Assembly: GCA_963756185.1 (NCBI GenBank)
Contig: CAVWMS010000015.1
Span: forward strand, 1 to 64,000
Source: DATAXI01 sp963756185
GTDB taxonomy: Bacteria > Verrucomicrobiota > Verrucomicrobiia > Chthoniobacterales > Chthoniobacteraceae
Reading direction: 5' to 3'
Length of the DNA stretch: 64,000 nt
A program made the translations under genes and the position numbers. How positions within the stretch are numbered: position 1 is the first letter of the stretch; each line of letters starts with the position of its first letter. Shown in pieces: positions 34,640 to 43,333 of the stretch. The notes below the pieces were generated by a model. It made no database searches and was not told where the DNA came from. It saw only the letters and a program-made list of their open reading frames with translations.

Positions 34640-37600
34640 ATGGAATACAAGCTTTCTTCCCCGTCGTGCGCCAATGATTGGGCGAACGATCCGTTTTATA
34701 CGAGCGCCATCGTATTGGGCATCGACATCGGCATTGAAGGAATCGGTGTCTGGCTGCGGAAGGGCCGCCCCTACATTTACGCGAGGACGTTTCGCTTCCA
34801 AACACCCGAGGCCGCGCCGCTAAGGGGTCGGCGCTTATTGCGCGGTGGCCGACGTTGCCGGCAGAGCGAGCGCCATCGCCAAAGCCGGCTCAAACATTTC
34901 TGCGCCGACTTCGATCTACCATGGACAGACCTTCAGGACAAAAAAGACGGGGATGGCCCCTTCAAACTTCGCTTACGCGCTGTGCGCTCAAAACTGGCGA
35001 GCAAAGAAGCCCTGGTTGTTTGTTTGCGCCACATCATTAGACACCGCGGATACGATTATCACGAAACCGACGAGGGCTCTTTTCCGTGGGGCGATGAATT
35101 AAAGGCGAATGTCGCCACCAGCTGGGCGAGGGCGGCATATTGCTCGCCCGAAGATGCGGCACAGATTCTACACGAGGTCTCTGACTGCGGATGGAAGGAC
35201 AATCAACTGACGTTTTTCCGGCAGGCGTTGGACGCGCCGTCGAGCGCCATAAGCAGGGAATTGAGGCCGCGCTGGAAAAACACTTCGCGCAGGGCAAAAA
35301 CAACCTTCGCGTTCCTGCCCGCAGACATAATTTCCCTCGCAGCCTTGTTTGGAAACACATGGAAAGAATCTGCAGGAACCATCCCGGGTTTTTTGGCGGC
35401 GAATCGCGATTGTCCGAGGCGTTGATCAAGCTCAAACCGATTCTCAACTTTCATCGAAAGGAACCGGGAGCTTTAGCCGAACGCAAGGTCAACCCCTGCC
35501 CAGTCGCAAGCTATCTTTTTGGAGGCGCCGCTCCGAAGTGTGATCCAAACAGCGATCCTCGCGTCCGCCGGTTCAAATTGCTCGAATTCCTTGCCACGCG
35601 TACGTTTGTATCAGACGATGGCACACGGCTGCTTGCCAATGCAGGATTGATGAAGTGGCTCATACGCGAGGTATTGAACGAGGACATCCGCATAGTCGAA
35701 TCCAACAAGACCAAGGGCGGAGAGAAACAGGAACGGCTCAAGTTTAGCGGCTTTCGCCAAGAATTCATCAAGCGATTTGACCCGGAAGAAAAGATTAAAT
35801 TGGCCGGTGACAAAGTCTCACACAACAAAGATTTCTTCGGACAGCTTGATGACCTGCTTCGGCCGAAACTCTCCGTTCTGAAGGCCCGCGCTTCGCTTTG
35901 CGGAAAGAGCGCCGAAGAGCTCTTTAGCCGCGCCACCAAAGACGGCTGGGATGCCGCGCTGATTAGCCGCAATCTAAAAGAGAGACAATTCGATGGACAT
36001 AGCTTTTATACCCTGCGCCAGGCTGCCGCCGCTGGCTTTGGCATCTATCCGCAGGTGGAGTTTCTCCTGGGGCGCCGGCGAAAAAACGCAAAGGCGAACG
36101 AGGAACCCGCCGTGCTGGGCAAACTTCACAGGATTTTCATGCTCCCAGAGGTGATCGCCAAGCTGGACGGCAAAAAGGCTCCCGATTACGTAATCATTGA
36201 AACAATCGGCGATATGCCGCGCAACTTGGATCAGGCCAAGGAAATTCAGGACGAACAGAAGCGCCGTCGCAAATTCAAGGACGAACTGTTTGAGAAATTT
36301 GGCATTCACGACCAGCAACAGAATTCCGAAGCTCGCAAGCGCGTCCTTCTTTACGACCAGCAGGGCGGCAGCCGGGGCGAGGCGATTTGCCCTTACACGG
36401 GCGATCCTCTGGGCGGTCACCCACTGAGCCCTGAGCTGCAGATCGACCACATTTTTCCTAAATCAAGAGGGGGTATTAGCGAGATGGTGAACCTTGTGCT
36501 GACTCATGGGAAAACGAATAACCATGAAAAAGGGGAACGTACGCCCTATGAAGCTTTCGGCGGCCAGCAGAATACGTCGAGATGGCAGGAAATCGTCGCG
36601 CGCGTCCAAAAGATGGGATGGAACAAGCAAAAACGCGAACTGGTGCTGCGCGAAGAATCACGCTGCCCCGAGTGGGACAACGTGACCCGCACGGCGCAAC
36701 TTGCCCGTCAGCTCCGTGAAGAAGCCGCTCGCTGGCTCGGCGTCTTTGGCGACGATGCCAAAGTGCGCCAGAGAATCGGTACTCCGACTGGTTTTCAGAC
36801 ATCCGTATGCCGCGAATCATGGAGCGAAGCCCTACCGAAGAAAAATCGCAGCAACCTACGCCACCATCTCTGGGACGCCGCCGTCATTTCCCATATTCCT
36901 CCAGGAAAGGGGCTCCAGTTGTCACGCTACGGGGGTATCTTCTTTCATGCCGGTGAAACGGAGGTTGGTAATATCATCATGCGGGCGCTGCCGGGTCTTG
37001 GCCCGGATTTAGATTCCTTCGAGAAGGCCACAATGGATCAGTGCCTTGTCGAAGAACGCCGGTCGAGCAAATCGAAGAGGCAGCGCTTTGATCAAACCAT
37101 TTACAGCCTGCCAGACAAGGACGGGGTTATGTGGGCGCGGGATCCGCTGGAAAGCCTAGCCATGAAGAAAGGCCAGAGCGCGGAAGGATTGCTGCAAATG
37201 CTACGCCACGCAGGCATCGACGAAAAGCAGCTTCCGTCCAACCGGTTTGAGAAATGGTGGAGCGATGTGCAAGCACAATGGTTCACGCGGGGTGAGGCCC
37301 AGGACTTATTTGAAACGCTCGAAATCCCATCACCGAAAACCATTAGCGAAGATGTCCTCGACAAGTGGTGGGGAAATGTCGAGAGGAAGAAGATCAATTA
37401 CGGATCGCTCCGGCGTCTGCTCAAGGATTCCGGGATTACGGTCGCTGAGGCTCCCGATTTGCGGCTGCAAAACGCCTTGGAAGGACACGGCGAACCCAGT
37501 TCACTCACGCGTAAAGATGGCACGCCCATTCGAGGCGTCAGCGGCACCGCGAAGCAAATGACCCCGGTGGCCGTGATACCGCACCGAAACCATAGAGGGG

Positions 37601-38385
37601 AGACCATCGGATTCAAACTCGCCAAGGAAACTTTTGCGCGAGCGGAAATCTGGCTTTCGGAGAAAACGGCAGAAGATGGAAGGGTTGACTGCGAATACCA
37701 TCGTCGTCTCATTCCGCATCCGCGCGGACTGGCGAACTTGCGGCTACGGGTAATGAAATGCACCGGCAAACGTTTGACTTGGAAAAGACGCTTAGCGGAT
37801 GAAGAGCTACGCGAGCTGGGCCTGGTAAAGCATCTGGCGACCCTGATTCGGGAGCGAGAAAGCATTTCCGCCGCACATGCCAAAGCAATCCGGAGATGGA
37901 AAAAGGATCAGGAAAGACAGGCAAAGGCAGACACTCTTGGCTTGGGCTCGCCCCGGCTGGATGAACCCGTCGCGCAGCGAATTCCGTGGCACTCGCTCCG
38001 CTCGATCTACACGAAGTTACCGCCTCACTCCAAACGCCTGACCGATTCAAACGGGAGAGATATTAGCCGCTTTGCGAAAGGCGATCTTTTGCGGGTGCCG
38101 CTGACGCAAGACGGCAAGATTTGTACAGCAGAAGAAACGCCTTATCGAATTCTTTGGTACCGAATCACAGCGTTGAACGCCAACGGGCAAGTGGAAATGC
38201 AACTGGCGGAGCGAAAGCAAATAAAGGAACTTTCAGAGAAGGACCGAAAGGAGGGGAAGCGTCTTTCGGCAGATGAGGACTGGCTGCGGAAAGTGTTTCA
38301 GCAGCAGCCGCGCAGTGATGAAAAAATGGCTTTTCTGCTGCGTTTCACGAACGGCGATGATCAACCATCTCATCCTCCTCAGTGA
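34640..38385 (+). CDS. cas9: CRISPR-associated endonuclease Cas9 (type II-C-like), one frameshift
   Basis: About 1248 residues if one base is restored. ATG 34640 has AAAGGAG eight bases upstream. RuvC-I: VLGIDIGIEGIGVW, Asp29. Arg-rich bridge helix at about 62-83 (RGRRLLRGGRRCRQSERHR). The frame set by the ATG is open to 35425, but homology (HNFPRSLVWKHMERI onward) continues in the -1 frame, open from 35185; a missing T in the T5 run at 35213-35217 is the simplest fix. RuvC-II: DYVIIETIGDMPRN (Glu codon 36199). HNH: LQIDHIFPKSRGG (His codon 36448) with TNNHEKGERTPYE. RuvC-III: NLRHHLWDAAVISHI (Asp codon 36874). All catalytic residues are kept. A tandem WW-repeat insertion (37184-37440) precedes the WED/PI region. 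It overlaps cas1 by 29 bp. Confidence 0.92.
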
Positions 38386-39253
38386 AAGTCAGGACCTCCA
38401 CGTCACCGATGGCAAGTTGATATCCGGTCATCGTAAGCTCGCAGTGGAGACGCTGGGCAGCGTCCAATGTCTTTCAGCGCAATGTCACTGGTCACAAACG
38501 GCGCTTGAATGCCTTTCCGGCCAATGTCCCACCGTCATGGCGCGATGGGATAAGCAGCAAAAGAAATGGAAGACGTTCAATCTCACACCTCGCGCCCGCT
38601 ATGTGAATCCCACTGCACTCTGGAAGCTTTGCCGTCTTTCGCCCCAGCGTGCCACGCATTTGGCGAGCGGGCTTCTTTGGACAAAAGTCTGCAATCAGCA
38701 CGAAATGCTTCGCATTTTCGATCCTCGTCTTTCGGATAAACCGCAACTCAGAGAGAATTCATTTAGCCGAATCTTGCGTTTAGAAGCCAGCTATGCGCGG
38801 TTTTTTTGGCCGCGCTACTTCGCGGCATTGGCCAGTGATTTATTTGAGCGCGAGCGCCGTAAGCCGGAGCATGCCCTCAACGTTTCGCTCAACTACGGGT
38901 ATGGATTCCTCTATCACGCCATTGAATGGCAGTGCCTGGCCTCTGGCCTTGATCCATCGATAGGCATCATCCACAAGCTCCGGCGGAGTCGGCCAAGTCT
39001 GGCTTGCGATTTGATCGAACCATTCCGGTGCGCCGTAGAATTGACGGTTGTCCGACACATCAACGATATGGTGGAGCCCAAGCGAATGGCTGGCCATTTT
39101 GCAGAGATGCTGGAGACTCAGTTCTTTTACCGCGGGGGCACGTATCGGCTCCGTTCGATCATCCGATTGACGATTGAATCCTTTGTGCGGGCGCTCGATG
39201 GTAAAGAGGTCTTCCACCCGTTTCTTCTCCATGCTCGTGATGCTTGCGTATGA
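38357..39253 (+). CDS. cas1: CRISPR-associated integrase Cas1
   Basis: 298 residues from ATG 38357, inside the end of cas9. The catalytic set is visible: NYGYGFLYHAIEWQCLASG (Glu190), GIIHKLRR (His206) and SLACDLIEPFR (Asp218, Glu221). N-terminal beta domain begins INHLILLSESQDLHVTDGKL. With Cas2 it integrates new spacers. Translational overlap with cas9 and cas2 indicates a single operon. An earlier in-frame ATG at 38273 would add a Cys-rich leader encoded by cas9 sequence and is rejected. Confidence 0.93.
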   Translation: MINHLILLSESQDLHVTDGKLISGHRKLAVETLGSVQCLSAQCHWSQTALECLSGQCPTVMARWDKQQKKWKTFNLTPRARYVNPTALWKLCRLSPQRATHLASGLLWTKVCNQHEMLRIFDPRLSDKPQLRENSFSRILRLEASYARFFWPRYFAALASDLFERERRKPEHALNVSLNYGYGFLYHAIEWQCLASGLDPSIGIIHKLRRSRPSLACDLIEPFRCAVELTVVRHINDMVEPKRMAGHFAEMLETQFFYRGGTYRLRSIIRLTIESFVRALDGKEVFHPFLLHARDACV

Positions 39254-39527
39254 CACGCCGGAGCAGCGGCACCAGAACTTTCTGCGCAAGGAGTTCGAGC
39301 GTATCGGCGGGACACGCATCCAATACTCGATCTATCTTTTCGCCGGGGAACCACATGAGTGCGAGCGCGTCATCAGGTACATGCGCCGCGTCGCACGGGG
39401 CATTCCCGGCGACATTCGGCTTTTGCCAATGGAAGAATCGACATGGGAGGCCCAGATTGTGATTTCGGAGGTTGTGGAAAACACGAAGCGAATCGTGGAA
39501 TTACGCGAGTTCGTAAAAATCTGGTAG
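39231..39527 (+). CDS. cas2: CRISPR-associated protein Cas2
   Basis: 98 residues from ATG 39231: MLVMLAYDTPEQRHQNFLRK, then YSIYLFAGEPHECERVIRYM and GDIRLLPMEESTWEAQIVI. This is the ferredoxin-like fold with Asp8 at the end of strand 1. The protein is the structural bridge of the Cas1-Cas2 integrase. It overlaps cas1 by 23 bp and ends 37 bp before the first repeat. An earlier ATG at 39174 would add an unusual basic leader not expected for the family. Confidence 0.92.
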   Translation: MLVMLAYDTPEQRHQNFLRKEFERIGGTRIQYSIYLFAGEPHECERVIRYMRRVARGIPGDIRLLPMEESTWEAQIVISEVVENTKRIVELREFVKIW

Positions 39528-39564
39528 CCGCAAGCCCCTCCAGCGGAGGGACCTGCGACCGAGT

Positions 39565-40823
39565 GTTACCAGAATGCCCCGGAGGGGGCGAGATCAAAAC
39601 GATGGCGTTAAACCAGAGATTCGAAAGGCTGGGTTACCAGAATGCCCCGGAGGGGGCGAGATCAAAACGCCCGTTCCCCTGCCCCCTGCCCCTGTTTTAA
39701 GTTACCAGAATGCCCCGGAGGGGGCGAGATCAAAACTCCCTTGGTCCAACCCCCATTACATCCGGCCAGTTACCAGAATGCCCCGGAGGGGGCGAGATCA
39801 AAACCATTGCCCGGCCAGGATCAAAGACAGGTCGCGGTTACCAGAATGCCCCGGAGGGGGCGAGATCAAAACCCATGTGGCTTTACGCGCACGGACGATG
39901 GTATGTTACCAGAATGCCCCGGAGGGGGCGAGATCAAAACGGTCTGACCCAGCTTGCCCTGGCCCACGCGAGGTTACCAGAATGCCCCGGAGGGGGCGAG
40001 ATCAAAACGCGCCGGTTATAAAACCAACGGTGGGAATTTTGTTACCAGAATGCCCCGGAGGGGGCGAGATCAAAACGTGCTCACCCTGGCGCCGTCCAAG
40101 TCACCGGGGTTACCAGAATGCCCCGGAGGGGGCGAGATCAAAACAAATCGTGATCAACGATGGTTTGCGAAGTCGCGTTACCAGAATGCCCCGGAGGGGG
40201 CGAGATCAAAACGCTATGGCCTTCCTGATCGCTCTGATGGCCGTGTTACCAGAATGCCCCGGAGGGGGCGAGATCAAAACGCAATGGCCTTCCTGATCGC
40301 TCTGAGGGCCGTGTTACCAGAATGCCCCGGAGGGGGCGAGATCAAAACCTCAAGAGCGGGCGCGCCGATCGCTACTACGGGTTACCAGAATGCCCCGGAG
40401 GGGGCGAGATCAAAACGAAACGTAGCTAAACGAATTTGCGATCTTCGCGTTACCAGAATGCCCCGGAGGGGGCGAGATCAAAACGGTTGTTGGATGCTGA
40501 AATTCACGAAGGATACGTTACCAGAATGCCCCGGAGGGGGCGAGATCAAAACGGCGCATCGAACGCATGCCTGGCGGATGGCTGGTTACCAGAATGCCCC
40601 GGAGGGGGCGAGATCAAAACATGGCCAATCGACAAGCACGCTCTCGTTGACTGTTACCAGAATGCCCCGGAGGGGGCGAGATCAAAACGAGATTACTGGG
40701 TTCAAATTCACTGCCAGAGGTTACCAGAATGCCCCGGAGGGGGCGAGATCAAAACGGATCGCGCTGAAGGGATTTGACCACCTTGGCGTTACCAGAATGC
40801 CCCGGAGGGGGCGAGATCAATGG
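39565..40823 (-). CRISPR. CRISPR array: 19 repeats of 36 bp, 18 spacers
   Basis: The repeat on the plus strand begins GTTACCAGAATGCCCC and ends GCGAGATCAAAAC. Repeats start at 39565, 39633, 39701, 39769, 39837, 39905, 39973, 40041, 40109, 40177, 40245, 40313, 40381, 40449, 40517, 40585, 40653, 40720 and 40788. Spacers are 32 bp except spacer 17 (31 bp). Repeats 1-18 look identical; the last (40788-40823) has TGG in place of the terminal AAC. Spacers 10 and 11 differ at only two positions. The repeat holds a GCCCC/GGGGC hairpin. Pairing with the tracrRNA requires crRNAs from the minus strand, where the repeat reads GTTTTGATCTCGCCCCC first. Confidence 0.98.
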
Positions 40824-41117
40824 CGCTCCTGCGGAGCGGTTGGTAACCGGAATTTGCGGCTTCGCCGCATTTAGTCTTGAGGATGCATTTCAGACGCCGC
40901 AAGCCGTTCCAACGGATAAGCAACCGCGCTTTATCTTGAACCGCCGGCCCCCGGGGCGGAATCTCGGGGCGACTCATGAGCGATTTCCCGACGGGCACGG
41001 TCACGGGAGTGGACAAAACCATTGTGCCGGCGGTGATGATCCGCGGGCCGCGACGGCGGGACTCGATGCCGTTACGCGACCCGGACCGCGAGTTGACGCA
41101 ACGCCACGCCACCCGTC
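40824..41117. other. Region flanking the distal end of the array
   Basis: No gene recognised. Just after the degenerate repeat are a small hairpin (GCTCC-TGC-GGAGC, about 40825-40838), a short match to the repeat start (GTAACCGGAAT, 40844-40854) and a second hairpin (TGCGGCTTCGCCGCA). Bases 40896-40916 match 39527-39547 on the other side of the array (18 of 21). If crRNAs come from the minus strand, any leader promoter would be here. Confidence 0.4.
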
Positions 41118-41737
41118 TCAATCCTCCCTCGCAAGACTCTCCGGCAGGGCCATGAGTTCACTTGCGTGACCGTCCGGGCGCCAGGCCACCCGTCCGTCCT
41201 CCGCGATCCGCACAATCACCCCGTGCAAGGTGCCTCGCAGCGTCCGCACCCGGTCTCCCGGCGACAATTGCGAAGTCCGCGTGCAACTGGCGATCATCGC
41301 CACCATGGCATCGCGCTCCAGCACGCCTGTAATGAAATGAGCCACGGATGATGCCACCTCCTTGCGCCGCAGAAACGGCAGATCGTTGAACAGCGCGTTG
41401 GCCAGCGCGCGCCCGATTTCGGCGAATGTATTGCCGTTAAAGAAAAGAAACGGCGCTCGCCGGTGACAGGACCTGAGGAATTCGATGGTTTCTTCCAGCG
41501 TCAATTCCCGCGAGCGGACTTCTTCCCATTCTTTCGCAACCGCTTCGTGAGTTTCTCTCCCAATGCCCGACTGCGCTCCGCCTCGCGCGCAGAGTCCTCG
41601 GTTGATCTCGGTGACAGATGCCCAGCGCCAGTTTTGCAGAAAGTGGGCTCGGCTTTGTAGCGGTGCTGGTTCGCCGCCGCCTCCTCGAGGATGTCCCCGG
41701 CCGTCAGCTCCTTGAGCAGGTCTGTCCTCAATTTCAT
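41118..41737 (-). CDS. Hypothetical protein, frame-broken
   Basis: The N-terminus is best in one frame from ATG 41737 (LRTDLLKELTAGDILEEAA, KPxxCKTGAGHLSPR-like, ALGEKLTKRLRK), and the rest in another (EAVAKEWEEVRSRELTLEE, PFLFFNGNTFAEIGRALAN, FITGVLERDAMVAMIASC). It ends with an SH3/KOW-like segment (LSPGDRVRTLRGTLHGVIVR). A single indel near 41560 would join them into about 205 residues. The family was not recognised, and there is no evident link to CRISPR beyond proximity. Confidence 0.45.
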
Positions 41738-41855
41738 CGCTCATAACTTTAACGCACGCGTCTCACCTTGCAAGGACCGTATTGAATAGCCCATTCTTAA
41801 TGTGATGGAAATCCAAATGTGTTGTCTCCATCATCCAACGCACATCCACCCCCCC

Positions 41856-42866
41856 ATGTCCCCACGCCGCCCCCTCCTCCTCTCCCTCGTCTGCGCCCTT
41901 GCGCTTTGCCTTCATTCCCTGGCCCTCGCCCAGGATGCCGGCGCGCCGGCGGCGGCCGGTTCCGTCCCGCAAAAGCTCAGCGACTTCCTCCAGCCCGCCG
42001 TCAAGCACGGCGGCTTTGCCATGGACGGTTACATACTGTGGTGCTCCTCCGTCATCAAAGTCGATGGCACCTACAATATGTTCGCCTCGCGCTGGCCCGG
42101 CAGCTCCGGGATGGGCGGGTGGACTACGCAATCCGAATGCGTGCGCGCCACCTCGACCAATCTTTTGGGGCCTTACCAGTTCCAGGAAGTGGTCATGCAG
42201 AAACGCCCGGACCATTGGGACAAATCGCGCGTCCACAATGTCAAAATCGTCAAGGCCGGCGATAAATACGTCATCTTCTACATCAACAGCGCCAACGAAA
42301 CCGGCTACGCCGCCTCCGATTCCATCACCGGCCCCTGGACGCGCTCGGACGCCCCGGTCATCCGCGCCAGCAATCCCGCTCCCCTGGTGCGCGCCGATGG
42401 CAGCCTTTATGTATTTTGCCGCTTGCGCGACGCACAGCAGGTGAATCGCGGCGTCGCCTTCACCGCCCCTTCTTACGAAGGGCCTTACACGCCCGTTGCC
42501 AACGGAGAAAACCTCTTGCCCGGCGGCGGCGAACTCGAAGACCCGACGATCTGGTGGGCGAACAACCAATACAATATCGTCCTCAACGATTGGAAGGGTC
42601 ACGCCACCGGCGTGATGAAGAACGGCGCCCAATATTTCTCGAAGGATGGCATCCAGTACACCCTCGTCTCGCACGATCCGGTGTTTACCAAGTCGATCGT
42701 CTTTGACGATGGCAGCAAGGAAACCGTTCTGCGGCGCGAGCGCCCTTTCGTTTACGTGGACGATAAGGGCGTGGCCCTGGCGCTCTTCACCGCGTGCCTG
42801 GAGACGCCCAACGAATCGCGCATCGTGGTCCAGCCGATCAACCATTATTATCCGGACAACCATTGA
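41856..42866 (+). CDS. Secreted GH43-like five-bladed beta-propeller protein
   Basis: About 336 residues from ATG 41856, which gives a signal peptide (LLLSLVCALALCLHSLALAQ). The blades show the glycosidase pattern of families GH43/32/68/130: GGFAMDGYILWCSSVIKVDG, YNMFASRWP, YVIFYINSANETGYAASDS, SDAPVIRASNPAPLVRADG and GGELEDPTIWW (acidic residues in blade centres). It is probably a periplasmic or extracellular polysaccharide-processing enzyme; substrate unknown. The upstream start would add a His/Pro-rich leader. Confidence 0.7.
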   Translation: MSPRRPLLLSLVCALALCLHSLALAQDAGAPAAAGSVPQKLSDFLQPAVKHGGFAMDGYILWCSSVIKVDGTYNMFASRWPGSSGMGGWTTQSECVRATSTNLLGPYQFQEVVMQKRPDHWDKSRVHNVKIVKAGDKYVIFYINSANETGYAASDSITGPWTRSDAPVIRASNPAPLVRADGSLYVFCRLRDAQQVNRGVAFTAPSYEGPYTPVANGENLLPGGGELEDPTIWWANNQYNIVLNDWKGHATGVMKNGAQYFSKDGIQYTLVSHDPVFTKSIVFDDGSKETVLRRERPFVYVDDKGVALALFTACLETPNESRIVVQPINHYYPDNH

Positions 42867-42948
42867 TGCCAATCCGCGGAGGCCGCGGAATTGTCACAAA
42901 CCGTCGCGCTGAATTGATGGCTCACGGGCGGTACAAAAGGGGAAGCTT

Positions 42949-42985
42949 ATGTCTCTTTTAATGGACATTCCAGACAGTTGTGTCT
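42949..42985 (+). promoter_or_regulatory. Operator-like inverted repeats upstream of hipB
   Basis: Two inverted repeats lie just before the hipB start: ATGTC-N10-GACAT (42949-42968) and AGACA-N4-TGTCT (42972-42985). Sharing of the TGTC/GACA half-site suggests cooperative binding of the XRE-type antitoxin, in keeping with hipBA autoregulation. Confidence 0.45.
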
Positions 42986-43000
42986 ATTTTACTGCACATT

Positions 43001-43333
43001 ATGCGAACCATACCGCCATTGCCGCTGCCGGTGAAGAGGGCGCTTGCCAGGCTGGGCGCCGATATCCGCGCGGCGCGGCTGCGCCGGCGCATATCCACGG
43101 TGCTCATGGCGCGGCGCGCATTCATCACGCGAACGACGCTGGGGAAGGTCGAGAAGGGCAACCCGGGAGTTTCGCTGGGGATCTATGCAACGGTGCTGTT
43201 CATCCTGGGCCTGGCCTCGCGGCTCGAGGAATTGGCGGATGCGCGGAACGACGCGCTGGGCCTTCAATTGGAGGAGGAGCGATTGCCGAAACGCATCGGC
43301 AGCCCGCGGCGCTCGAAAACCAGGTCGCGCTAA
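43001..43333 (+). CDS. XRE family regulator / HipB-like antitoxin
   Basis: About 110 residues from ATG 43001 (GTG 42980 possible but lies in the operator). A helix-turn-helix is visible: RALARLGADIRAARLRRRIS, MARRAFITRTTLGKVEKGN, PGVSLGIYATVLFILGLASR. The stop directly abuts hipA (no gap), as in hipBA loci, where HipB binds the operator and neutralises HipA. Confidence 0.82.
   Translation: MRTIPPLPLPVKRALARLGADIRAARLRRRISTVLMARRAFITRTTLGKVEKGNPGVSLGIYATVLFILGLASRLEELADARNDALGLQLEEERLPKRIGSPRRSKTRSR

Noticed and set aside
38273..38356. N-terminal extension of Cas1
   Set aside because: The added Cys/Arg-rich segment is read out of frame from cas9; the family start fits ATG 38357.
40824..40860. 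A second anti-repeat or plus-strand tracrRNA right of the array
   Set aside because: Only TGGTAAC and a diverged repeat start match; there is no terminator or longer complementarity, unlike 34501-34604.
39574..40874. Long open frames across the CRISPR array with PECPGGGEIKT repeats
   Set aside because: They arise from the regular repeats, shift frame with the 68-bp period and show no start signals; the region is an array.
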